Assembly (NCBI RefSeq): GCF_042453785.1
Contig: NC_091677.1
Location: forward strand, 25,359,501 to 25,423,500
From: Malus domestica
Lineage: Eukaryota > Streptophyta > Magnoliopsida > Rosales > Rosaceae
DNA length: 64,000 nt
Direction: 5' to 3'
The notes under the pieces were generated by a model. The model worked only from the letters and a program-made list of their open reading frames with translations. It ran no database searches and had not been told where the DNA came from. Shown piece after piece: positions 54,878 to 64,000 of the stretch (position 1 is its first letter; every line of letters begins with the position of its first letter). Made by a program: the position numbers and the translations under genes.

Positions 54878-56576
54878 CCTCCTAGTGGGTTGCGCGGGGT
54901 GGTGGAGAAGTCCTTATGTCTATGGATGTGCAGGCAACATGTTCTAAACGAGGAAGAAGAAGAGGTTTTAATTCTTTTTTTATTTAAACGATCTAATCAA
55001 AACAATGTTGTTTTGAGTCAGGTCAAATAAAAAAAAAATAGAAAAAGCACTCTCTCTTTCCTACTTTCTACAAACCTGAGAATCCCTTATGCCTTTCCTA
55101 ATGTTTAAGTCCGAAATTAATTTCACAAACCCAGAGGTTCCAGATCCAATATGCAAGCTTCCCAATCCCTCATCCCACCAGTCACCACCACCTCCCTCCA
55201 ATACCACTTGTCGTGCCGCCGCCTAATTCAATTTTCTTCCAAGTGTATGTAAGTTGTTTAATCTAAAATCCTAGTCCCAATTTATAATATAGATGTTAAC
55301 CATTTAAATTGATGTATATACGTGTGATGTGAACCAATTTTATCTTTGGAAAGTCATAATTGGGTTATGATGTTGATGAGCATTTGTTGGTTCTGGCTTA
55401 TGTGAGCTTAATCTTGATTCATTCATATGAACCAAATTTAGTAGAAAATAGAGATGTGAAACAAATTCAATAGAAATTGATGATGTTTAGAAAGATGATC
55501 GATGTTAGAACTTTTGGAACTTCTACATTAGGGTCACCGGACACTAAAATCCTGAATCCGCCACTGCATTTTGAGGTGTTGCAAAGGCACATTCAGTCGC
55601 AGTACAACAAAATCTTATACAAAGGAGGATGAGAGTGGAGATTTCGGTAAGCTTGTGGAGCGAGCACATGTTTATCTCTTTTACAACTATCAAATGCGAG
55701 GGCCTGTTTATTTGTGTAAAGTATCATTCTTCGTAGGGGTGCAAACGTGAAATAGGACTTTTTGTGGGATAGTGGGTAGTAGGTATTTTTTTTCCTATTC
55801 GAATATGCCTTTGGTGACTAGGAAAGAGGAAGACACTCAATCGTAGTTTTAAGTGGCAGACTAATTCTCCTCCCTACATAGCCTCGTTACCATATGAGGC
55901 GGTAGCGTACATTTTACTTCGAATTAAACAGTATATCAAAGCAAAGCCGACGGCCGCAAGAATGCATATGCGGAAGTTCAAAACTGGATTGGGAGTTCCA
56001 AACCTTTGCTTGCTTTCCAATTGACCAACACATTGGGGTTCTAAACTTCAGTATTTGATTTGCATTAGTATTGTTTTGAGGATGGTTGCGATTGTTGTAA
56101 ATTCTAAAGTTGGTGGGTCACAACCACAACCATCCTTAATATTTCAGTGTAACCTATGGTGGGTAATTACATGTAACTTATGACGACCTTAAGAATTTAC
56201 AAGCCTTTGCTTGTTGTAACATAGGTTTCGAGGATGCTTGTGATTGTTGTAAATTCTCAAGTCCAGTATCATATTAGACCCGAAGTTCTAATTTGAATCA
56301 CCATCTTGACCATCAAATAATGATTGTATTAAATACACATACTCATATAAATTATATCTAACAAGCAAATATATTTATTAGTATATTACCGAATCAAATT
56401 ATTTCGTGTGTATTGTTATACACAAGGTCTTTAGCCATCACTTGGGGTGGTCCTCCATACTGGGTTTGGAATTGTTATAAGGAGCCTGACGAATTTCTCA
56501 AGCGGAATTGAACTCGTGTCTTCTGGGCACCTTTTTATATATGAAAAAAGAGAATTTGTATGTCTTTGATTCACAG
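54878..56576. other. Intergenic, little recognised
   Basis: No gene is supported. A phrase GGTCACCGGACACTAAAATC-CTGAATCCGCCACTGCATT at 55532-55570 looks like an old repeat edge. A local near-repeat of TTGTTGTAAATTCT(A/C)AAGT stands at 56093 and 56245. Confidence 0.5.
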
Positions 56577-56577
56577 T

Positions 56578-56872
56578 GAGGACAACATTGAGGTAGCCAA
56601 ACTAACGGGTGTACGCAACCTAGATGTCCAAGGACAGTTCAAGGTGTCAGAGCTCTCATCAGCAGTTGTTTATGAGATTGCCTACATAGTTAAATTAACA
56701 AATGGAGCATCTGGATGGGACTCCCTATTACACTGAAAATCAGACTCCCAGGGCAGGGCGGAACAGAAGAGAAGCACCAATATAGTCTACTCGAGAAGCT
56801 GAGAGGAGTGTGGATAGAGATTATTGGAGGCAGTTTTCAGTTCATGACACGCCCTCGAAATGACCTACTGTT
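56578..56872 (+). pseudogene. Phloem protein 2 (PP2/lectin-like) domain fragment, frameshifted
   Basis: An acceptor-like TTGATTCACAG precedes EDNIEVAKLTGVRNLDVQGQ, then FKVSELSSAVVYEIAYIVKL and TNGASGWDS, followed by TGA near 56736. After a frame change it continues as IRLPGQGGTEEKHQYSLLEK and LRGVWIEIIGGSFQF. This order (VAxLxxVxxLxVxGxF, YExxxxVxL, WxxIxxGxF) is that of the PP2 domain of plant phloem lectins. The domain start and the C-terminal strand are absent. Confidence 0.78.
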
Positions 56873-57627
56873 GAATCACAAATGAAAGCTTTAGCTAAAA
56901 TTCCTAAATCATAAGAATTATGATAATGTACGTGTCACAATTGTTTACTTGCATTTTTCTTGCTTATCTAGAAAAGGAGCCAGTAAACATACCCACAAAA
57001 GTTCAGAATTATTCTGGTCTACATGAAGCTGATGAAGAACTTAACCACCGTAACCACTTCCTTCACAGGCTCACCACCCTGCAGTATAATTGACAATAAA
57101 TCTTCCTTGGCTGGCAACCGACAAAGAGGAGCATACTTTTAACACTATAATGCTACGATACATTACTTTTCTAAAAGATGGAAAAAGAAAGAAAGTACAA
57201 CATAATGAGGAATTACATACCTTTAATACCTCAGATGCAAAATTCACATTGCTGGAGTATCCTGCTAACATGTATGATTGCTGTCATTCAACATAATTAC
57301 ATCTGATCTGCAAGTATATGAATATGTAGTTGAGAGGCACCAAACTGCATAAACAAACACCTTAAGGTGAGATTAATATGAAAACAAAACAAAACAAAAT
57401 GGCAACCTACGGATTAAATCCTACATGTTTGATCTGTTAAGAACACCTACCGAAAGATTTGTACATGGAGGCACATAAACTCATTTAGATCCCCGAGAAC
57501 CAATTCTCATGAAGTTATGATTGGCTTATCAAGCCACCGGATGGAAAATTGACTTCACGTTGTAGTGCTAACCTACCTGTACTGACTGACAAATCACTTG
57601 CGAGGAAAACAAAGATGATGTTCTTCC
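56873..57627. other. Spacer and 3' UTR of the long PPR gene
   Basis: Nothing is clearly coding. The part nearest 57627 is presumably the 3' UTR of the minus-strand PPR gene. An AAAAC repeat lies near 57380-57400. Confidence 0.5.
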
Positions 57628-60114
57628 CTATCTTTTTATGTCTTTAAGATCCACCTCTTGGTCTCGAGACATAAGATCGTTAACCATTGACTGCAAAATA
57701 AGTGTAGCCTCAGATTCTCTTCCTTGATGTAAGTAATCATCTATTATACGCGAGAATTTGACAGCAGTTTGGAATTCCCGATCCTTCAAGTTAAAAGGGA
57801 TGATGCTCTTCCATTCCTTGGATCTTCCTTCCAAACAAATACCATGCAGCAGACCAGCAAACGAAACAGAATCTAGAAGGATGCCATTATTAACATACTT
57901 TTCACACAGCTGTAATGCAGTTTTAACCATCCCATGATGGCAAAGGCAAATGATAATGGAATTATAAACAGCAACCTTTTGAAACCATCCATCTGATATC
58001 ATCCTTCTGAAAACCCCCAGAAAAATAGATTTTTCATTTTGTTGGGACTCGTTGACTTCCTTCGGAATCGCACCAGGTTCATTGTTTGTGAACCCATTTA
58101 CCAGATAATGGAAGGTGACGTCATTAGGAATGCACTTCTTCTTCAGCATTAGTTCAAAAAAGGAGGCGGCATTTGCAAGGTTACCTTCCTTGCAAAATGT
58201 TCCAATAAGTATGCTATATGTGACTACATTTGGCTCCAAGCCACAGGATTTCATCTCTTTGAAAGTTTTTACAGCTCCGCAGGAATCTCCCTTGTGGCAA
58301 AACCCATAGATCAAGGAGGTGTATGTGACCACATTTGGCTTGCATCCCTGTTTGACCATCAGTTCAAAGAAACTTAGAGCAGCATCCAAGTTATGCTGCT
58401 TGACATACCCATCAATAATTGTAGAATACGTGAACCCATCAGGACGATGATGCACTTTCCGCATTTTCTCAAAGCAAGAAAGTGCATCCTTCATCATTCC
58501 AAATTTGCAGAAACCCTTAATCATAGCATTGTACCCCACAACACCGGGGTTTAGACCCTTTTCAATAGTTAACCCAAATATATTTTTTGCTTCCTCAAGG
58601 TCACCATTTCTGATTAACCCGTCCACCAGAGTGGCATAAACATATGCATCTGGTGGTACATTTTGGTCAAGCATCTGACCAAGCAGCAACTTGGCAGTAG
58701 GAAGCCTCCCTTTCTTACAAAGGCCACTCATCAAAACATTGTAAATGTGAGCATCAGGGACTACTCCACTTTCCATCATTCTGTCCTGAACTGCCATTGC
58801 AACATCGACTTCCTCAGAAACAACAAGTCCATGGATGAGAGCTCCATAAGAAACCAGATCAGGTTTGTATCCTCTTTCTGTAATCTTAGTAAACAAATCC
58901 AAGGCCCTTCTGTGCTCCCGTTGTCTGAAATAAGTGTGAAAAAGAGGAGTATAACTAAATTTATTTGGCACCAATCCTCTCTCCATCGCGTGGTTTATAA
59001 ACTGTTCAGCTTCCTTAACCTTCCCACCCTTGCATGAATTATGAATCAAAATATTGTAGGTTGTAATATCTGGCTCACAACCACTCTCAATCATCTGCTT
59101 TACTGTCTCCACTCCTTTAACCAAGCTACCATGCTTACATCTAGCATCAACAATATTATTACGTACTTGAACATTAATATGCAAGCCTCTCTCCTTCATT
59201 TCCATGAAAAGCCGATCAATCGCTTTAAACTTTCCTTCTTTGCAATACCCATTTATCATAGCTCCATAAGTTTCCAGAGTGGGCAAAAACCCCTTCGATT
59301 TCAACTCTTTAAAAATCACATTAGCACTTTCGACATCACCTTTTTTGCAATATCCGTCAATAAGCGTATTGTAAAAAACAACATTTGGTACACAACTCTT
59401 TCCCCACCTATCCACAATTAATTTTCTACCTTCCTCAACCCTCCCTTCCTTACACAACCCCTTCACCATTATACAAGTACTATAGTTATCCATACACAAA
59501 TGCTCACGGCCACCTCTCTCAGCCATTTCGTCATACACCCGGCGTGCAACGTCAACTCTCCTACTTTTCACAAGAACATTTAACAACGAATTACACGCGA
59601 AAACACTCGGAACTACACCATACACCTTAACCACAATATCATACAAGTCAAGAGCTTTACCAACCATCCCAGAGTCCGCATAAGCTCTAATTACAAAGCT
59701 CAACGCATCATGGGTCGGCTTTACTTCTTCCAATTTCACCTTATCCATCACCAAATCGATCTCCGAAAACACCCGAAACCTCGCCAGAAGCTTTAACAGC
59801 GAAGAATACGCAGACCCATCTGGAGAGCAGCAGTAGGATCGCTTGAATGCCCAGTCAAAGAACTTCAAACCCAATTCTACATCGTGCACTCGGTCCAAAA
59901 CGAAATGGGCAACGTCGGAAACAAGCATTTCGGTTTCGGAGAATTGGGTTTCGAGAGATTGCTCCCAATGATGTTGGGTTCTGAGGATTTGGATGGTGTC
60001 ATTGACGAGTCTCTTGACGTGGGGAGGTGGTGGAGAAGAAGAAGAAGAAGAAGAAGAAGAAGTGGGCTTTCGGTTTTGAAGGGGTTTGATGCGAGAGAGA
60101 AGGGTTTTAGACAT
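57628..60114 (-). CDS. Long P-class pentatricopeptide repeat protein, At1g52620-like
   Basis: Single exon. The chosen start at 60114 gives 828 aa beginning MSKTLLSRIKPLQNRKP, which matches my memory of the At1g52620 N-terminus (about 819 aa). An in-frame ATG at 60258 would add 48 residues. A Ser run (encoded by a GAA/TTC microsatellite at 60038-60061) and a Pro run follow the putative organellar presequence. Tandem P-type PPR motifs cover roughly residues 90-740. Examples are FYNTLIDGYCKKGDVESANV, TYNILIHNSCKGGKVKEAEQ, IYNVLMSGLCKKGRLPTAKL and TYSTIIDGYVKQHNLDAALS. It probably binds organellar transcripts. The exact target is unknown. Confidence 0.93.
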   Translation of the reverse strand: MSKTLLSRIKPLQNRKPTSSSSSSSSSPPPPHVKRLVNDTIQILRTQHHWEQSLETQFSETEMLVSDVAHFVLDRVHDVELGLKFFDWAFKRSYCCSPDGSAYSSLLKLLARFRVFSEIDLVMDKVKLEEVKPTHDALSFVIRAYADSGMVGKALDLYDIVVKVYGVVPSVFACNSLLNVLVKSRRVDVARRVYDEMAERGGREHLCMDNYSTCIMVKGLCKEGRVEEGRKLIVDRWGKSCVPNVVFYNTLIDGYCKKGDVESANVIFKELKSKGFLPTLETYGAMINGYCKEGKFKAIDRLFMEMKERGLHINVQVRNNIVDARCKHGSLVKGVETVKQMIESGCEPDITTYNILIHNSCKGGKVKEAEQFINHAMERGLVPNKFSYTPLFHTYFRQREHRRALDLFTKITERGYKPDLVSYGALIHGLVVSEEVDVAMAVQDRMMESGVVPDAHIYNVLMSGLCKKGRLPTAKLLLGQMLDQNVPPDAYVYATLVDGLIRNGDLEEAKNIFGLTIEKGLNPGVVGYNAMIKGFCKFGMMKDALSCFEKMRKVHHRPDGFTYSTIIDGYVKQHNLDAALSFFELMVKQGCKPNVVTYTSLIYGFCHKGDSCGAVKTFKEMKSCGLEPNVVTYSILIGTFCKEGNLANAASFFELMLKKKCIPNDVTFHYLVNGFTNNEPGAIPKEVNESQQNEKSIFLGVFRRMISDGWFQKVAVYNSIIICLCHHGMVKTALQLCEKYVNNGILLDSVSFAGLLHGICLEGRSKEWKSIIPFNLKDREFQTAVKFSRIIDDYLHQGRESEATLILQSMVNDLMSRDQEVDLKDIKR

Positions 60115-60258
60115 GTGAGAGTGTGAAGAGGTTTTGGATTTCTTGAGGCTTTCTGTGAGCGAGTTTTCAGAGGTTTGAAGGTGACGCAGCTCTTGGATTG
60201 GAATTACAGTCGCTGCACGCTTTCGCTTCAACAAAAAGGCGCTAAACTTAATTTTCAT
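60115..60258 (-). promoter_or_regulatory. Possible in-frame 5' extension of the long PPR gene
   Basis: The frame stays open upstream to an ATG at 60258 (MKIKFSAFLLKRKRAATVIP). This 48-residue extension is basic and could itself be a targeting peptide, but related proteins begin at the internal MSKTLL. Which ATG is used would be shown by the transcript start. Confidence 0.4.
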
Positions 60259-60980
60259 TTCAAATACTAATGCTCTCGGATATCAAAAGTCTCCACGACA
60301 TTCCGTATGAGTTCATAATTTTATTAGCGTTTCGATCTAATAATATAATGTTACGTGAAAGTGTTTTTTCTAAAGAATATTGTATTATTGGATTAACATG
60401 TCATGATGATTTTATTTTATATAAATTATTTTTAACACGACATTTGTATCTCAAATGAAGTTCATTTGTCACGCCAGTAGCATGGTCGAATACCAAATAT
60501 TGAGTCTTCGACAAGCATATCAACCATCCGCACTTGCATAGCTGTTAATAATATGTAGCATGCTTGTAAGTGAATCTATGTGAAGAGTGTGTACTAGCAG
60601 CCTATTGAGCGGTTGGATACACATGTTCAGGGTCGCCTAACCGAGAATACATCTCATTGGCAAACCTTTAACTTCCGAATTCTTTTGTCCAAGTATTGTC
60701 TAAGTTAAAAAAATGACACGTGTTTATAAAACACGTGCTATGTTTTAACTGGACAATTCCTTCCATGCAGCTTGCAATATGGGATGGAAGTCCACACCCA
60801 ATCGGTTTCCGACAACTAAAAAACACAACTACGTTTAGCATATGGACATAGATCTTAGATGCTTCTTCAAGCAGTTCTGAGTACTGATTCTTCAAGAACT
60901 TCAGTATGCTTTTTTAAGAAGCACTTGGTTTTTTAATAAAAACTTCCAACATTTTTTTTAAACATATGATATTATTTAAA
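60259..60980. other. Upstream region of the long PPR gene, intergenic
   Basis: No gene, RNA or defined repeat was recognised. Confidence 0.5.
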
Positions 60981-60984
60981 TTAA

Positions 60985-61110
60985 GGATATTAAAGTGGAT
61001 TAAGTCTCCCAATGGGTTAGCCATAATAATTTGGTTCGCATTTGCATTTGCGAGAATCGAACCTAAAACCTCTCACTTACAAGTGAAGATCAATACTACT
61101 AGACCATAAT
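60985..61110 (-). mobile_element. SINE-like copy, minus strand
   Basis: GAGAATCGAACCTAAAACCT, then CTCACTTACAAGTGAAGATC and CTAGACCATAATGC, is the reverse complement of a tRNA-like head with a GGTTCGATTCTC B box. It is preceded by GTCTCCCAATGGGTTAGCCA-type body sequence. It has the best-preserved B box of the three copies in the window. Confidence 0.55.
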
Positions 61111-61538
61111 GCTTATGAGTTATGAAATTCCAAACAAGCCAACATTCTCAAAGAATTTATTCCCCAAACCGAACAGACAGAGATATAAATGGTAAATTTT
61201 GGATAGGCAGAACACTTGGTGAGAATTCAGTGTGATAACTTTAGAGCAATCAAACAATCTTCTCATCTTCTCTGACACTCAAATTCCAGGAGTTGAAGAG
61301 AGATCTACGATTTCATGCCAAGCATACAAGCGTAATAACTTCGGAAGGACAAGATCCAGCTCATGATGCAGCAACACCTCCTCCTCTTCAGACTTTCAAC
61401 TTCTATTTCTTTTCCCCGGAATGCACCGAATCAAGTGTAATGAATCGACGCCCTGCCTGCTGGGCTCTGTTCCCCCTTGTTGCCTAATGCCATGATTTTA
61501 ATCAGATACATAATCCACTCTACCCAGAATATGAAAAA
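61111..61538. other. Intergenic, nothing recognised
   Basis: No domain or RNA gene is recognised. A 64-codon open frame (61293-61487) is unassigned. Confidence 0.5.
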
Positions 61539-61678
61539 GAGAGATTATATTTACACATCCCAAATTACTTCTCTCACGCTTTTAATTTTTTACTATTTTG
61601 TACACACTAAATAGAAAAATATTAAAAAATTAAAAAGGTGTGGGAGAAATAATTTGGGGTGTGTGAATATAATCTCCC
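61539..61678. mobile_element. 140-bp MITE with ~57-bp inverted repeats
   Basis: The left end GAGATTATATTTACACATCC, then CAAATTACTTCTCTCACGCT, is matched by the reverse of the right end: GAGATTATATTCACACACCC, then CAAATTATTTCTCCCACACC. The short centre is TTTTGTACACACTAAATAG. It is related to the element at 3723-3870. Confidence 0.78.
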
Positions 61679-62872
61679 AAAAAACTCATCTACCAATCAT
61701 TTCGCTAACTGTTGCACATGTATCACCAATTCTCAATCAAATGATCCACTCAATCATAGACATACACACAACAAACGAAAGCATATGTACATGTACACTC
61801 ACCATCAAATCAAAAACAAAAATGAAAACCTGTACATTAGATTTATTAACCTTACCCGAAGAAACTGTTATGCACCTCGAGAGGCAGAGTGGCAGATGAT
61901 TGGATTTTCTGTAATAAAATCATAGCAAATACATAATTTGATTATATTTTGGGAGAGAATAAAATGATAGTAACAAATCGGAATTCATGTACAAGAAAAG
62001 TCTAGCCAATTAGCCATGTGAGTTATTTCCTATCGACTCCTTTTTATAAAAAGATTTTGACGCTTTCATGTCCAGCTAATCCACAATATACAATGTGCAC
62101 CATAGTAAAAGCTTTCTCAACACAAAGTTTGGAATTTCAATTGATATTTAAATGTTCTGGGGTGATGTCTCGGTGCCAGACCCAAACATGGAAATGGCCT
62201 TCTATAGCAGGGGGAGGGAAGAGAAAAAGGTTTTCCTTCGCATTTGTGTTAATTTTTTAAAGGGGTTAGAGAAATATACACACTACGAACAGGGCTTAGA
62301 GAAATATCTGTGTATCAAACACGTTGTACTCAAGTTAAGGCAAACACTACCAGTCCAAGAAATATAAAACACGTAAAGGCAAATACTAGCTGTAAGGCGA
62401 ACTCACACTGTATGAAAACCATGCGTCGACGTGCTAAGAAGGATATGCAGATATATATCAAGTAAACATACACAACAATAAAATCAGCATGCAGATATAC
62501 ACAAGTGGGTAAGCAACATTTGAGCCAGCATTTTTTCATTAGTGTGTGAATAGCATATCCTATTATCTATCTTCCAAATTTAGGGTATTCTCAAGCCACT
62601 CCCCGGCCACATCAGATAAATTTTCGTTTTACCTTCCATCCATTCAGCATGTACTATGTTAGTCATCAAAAGATTTTTTTTTCTTGTGCATTCTGCAGTG
62701 TAATATAAACCCTGTATGTTTCTAATCTTGTGGTTCATTAAGAGCTTGAGAAAATGGTCAAGAAGACGTGGCAAGTTTGGGACATAAGAACAACACTTAC
62801 AATTTCCCAGATGTTAGTAGTTCAAAACCACCAAAGCTTCGAGTTAAGATCAACTAATGGTTGAGCACCTAA
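61679..62872. other. Intergenic, nothing recognised
   Basis: Several short overlapping open frames without family resemblance. No RNA gene or repeat is supported. Confidence 0.5.
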
Positions 62873-62946
62873 ACAACAACAACAAAGCCTTATCCACTAA
62901 GTGGGGTCGGCTATCTGAATCCTAGAACGCCACTGCGCTCGGTTTG
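62873..62946 (-). mobile_element. Short RTE-LINE/Au-SINE-type 3' fragment with 18-bp target duplication
   Basis: On the minus strand it reads GATAGCCGACCCCACTTAGT, GGATAAGGCTTTG, (TTG)n, the common 3' end of plant RTE LINEs that is shared by Au-like SINEs. A perfect 18-bp duplication TAATGGTTGAGCACCTAA flanks it (62855-62872 and 62947-62964). Only 74 bp was inserted, so it is strongly 5'-truncated. Confidence 0.88.
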
Positions 62947-62964
62947 TAATGGTTGAGCACCTAA

Positions 62965-63528
62965 CTAAATAAATTATCCTATGGCAAATCTTATATCCTT
63001 ATGTGTTACTCAGAAGCTGCATAAGTTATAGGCCTTAATATAATCAACAGCATCTGATAATATATGTAAAATTAATTATTAAAATACTTGTTTCATCAAA
63101 ATTAAATATTTTAAATTACCCATACAAGCATTTTATGACATCTAATGGGGATGACTTTGCCATTTTCCCTGACCATTCTGTTCTTCACCATCAAATCTGA
63201 AAGCATTGAACAAACAATCAAAATCATAGACGCTAATTACCCAACAGTAGGCAAAAAGGGCTAACTACAGCATTAGAGGAGAGCCATTGCATAATGAACT
63301 TACAACAATTTTGGGTGACAGCAGTCCATTCAAAGCTCCATTCAACTGAGGTGGTAATACAAATTATTGAACATTGAAGAACCAGGATGTCACTTTCATA
63401 TGATTAAAAAAATCGTGTCAATTGCTCCGCAGATTCACAAATGAGTAGGTGAAAAGAATACTAGCTCTTGTTGAGCTGTCCAGTTACATAATCAACCACT
63501 TTTCAGTTTTCCCGTCCACCATCTTATT
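62965..63528. other. Presumed 3' UTR of the right-edge PPR gene
   Basis: No coding sequence is supported. An intron in the 3' UTR cannot be excluded. Confidence 0.45.
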
Positions 63529-64000
63529 TCAACTCTTGGTCAGTATGGTTTGCAAAACACCCAATTGTTTCGTAGAAAATGGAGGCGCCCTTTTTCGAAC
63601 TAACATCATGATTGCCTTAGCCTTACCAAGCTGGTTTGCCTTCTTTAGGCCTTCAAGCAATGTACGAATGGTATCCACATTCGGAAACCAATTCTTTTGC
63701 ATGCAATCTTTACACATAGTATATGCCAAATCAAAATCTCCTCCTTTACAAAGATAATGAATCATGGTCTGATATATTTTGACATTGGGCTTGTATCCCT
63801 TTCCATGTAGAGCAGAATACACCCTTTTGGCCATTTCAAGATACCCCGCCTGACAAAAACCTTTGATGACCAAATTATATGTAACCTCATCGGGTGTTAT
63901 CTCAATATTCTGCATCAAACCCATCAATCTATTCGCTTCCCAGGCTCGTCTCCTATATACCAGATACTGGATTCTAACATTGAAAGTCGCAAGATTAGGC
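63529..64000 (-). CDS. P-class PPR protein, C-terminal part (runs off the window)
   Basis: The frame is open to the window edge and encodes about 157 C-terminal residues. PPR motifs are visible: TPDEVTYNLVIKGFCQAGYL-EMAKRVY, NVKIYQTMIHYLCKGGDFDL-AYTMC and NVDTIRTLLEGLKKANQLGK-AKAIM. The tail PPFSTKQLGVLQTILTKS is like that of the short mitochondrial PPR group containing, from memory, At1g80150. The start lies beyond base 64000. The real N-terminus and intron content cannot be judged. Confidence 0.88.
   Translation of the reverse strand, partial: PNLATFNVRIQYLVYRRRAWEANRLMGLMQNIEITPDEVTYNLVIKGFCQAGYLEMAKRVYSALHGKGYKPNVKIYQTMIHYLCKGGDFDLAYTMCKDCMQKNWFPNVDTIRTLLEGLKKANQLGKAKAIMMLVRKRAPPFSTKQLGVLQTILTKS

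Noticed and set aside
58663..59630. Several plus-strand open frames of 80-126 codons
   Set aside because: They are shadows of the minus-strand PPR gene on the opposite strand.
1..64000. CRISPR arrays, bacterial operons or tRNA genes
   Set aside because: Regular short-spaced repeats here are plant tandem repeats without unique spacers. The tRNA-like B boxes belong to degraded SINEs, and no cloverleaf was found by eye.

Overview
This is a plant nuclear window, very probably from a Rosaceae genome of the apple/pear tribe. It is AT-rich and intron-containing. It holds a Cassandra TRIM with a 5S-like LTR, a Tekay-type Ty3/gypsy element and several repeat families that I associate with Malus and Pyrus. 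The species is inferred from these repeats and could not be checked by search.

Five genes look real. An Alba-domain nucleic-acid-binding protein (25285-27639, five exons) has a clean TATA box, a site II motif and a telo-box. A P-class PPR protein resembling At1g52640 (30367-31944, one exon) is followed by a plant O-fucosyltransferase-like protein (34007-37777, six exons). A long P-class PPR protein resembling At1g52620 lies on the minus strand (57628-60114, one exon). The 3' part of another minus-strand PPR gene (63529-64000) runs off the window. The PPR / O-fucosyltransferase / PPR order matches the At1g52640 / At1g52630 / At1g52620 neighbourhood of Arabidopsis as I remember it, now spread by about 20 kb of transposon sequence.

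Most of the rest is mobile DNA. From the left: a candidate minus-strand TRIM (~640-970); a complete Cassandra TRIM (2532-3269, target duplication AAGGA) whose right LTR carries an 80-bp duplication inside the 5S-like domain; MITEs, including a Mutator-like one with a 9-bp duplication (4079-4260); and a 5'-truncated LINE with an RNase H domain and a 20-bp target duplication (7363-8426). A Tekay-like gypsy element follows (9205-23200, target duplication CTTTT). Its 5' LTR is cut at about 11108 by a LARD-like segment (11109-~16206) containing a broken coiled-coil ORF, a 515-bp/64-bp higher-order tandem repeat and a 95-bp tandem array. A copia remnant lies at 28620-29600.

Between the O-fucosyltransferase and the long PPR gene are an MBF1-like gene fragment, a hAT-type element with an 8-bp target duplication (38276-39183), a degenerate MULE region (~40.8-49.1 kb), a broken hAT/TTF-type transposase-like gene (49513-51834), a CACTA terminus (54500-54877) and a broken phloem-protein-2-like fragment (56578-56872). 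The MULE region has a mudrA-like pseudogene, a convergent minus-strand gene with a possible Ulp1-type cysteine motif, and arrays of one short motif in opposite orientation on the two flanks. No rRNA gene, CRISPR array or bacterial-type feature was seen.
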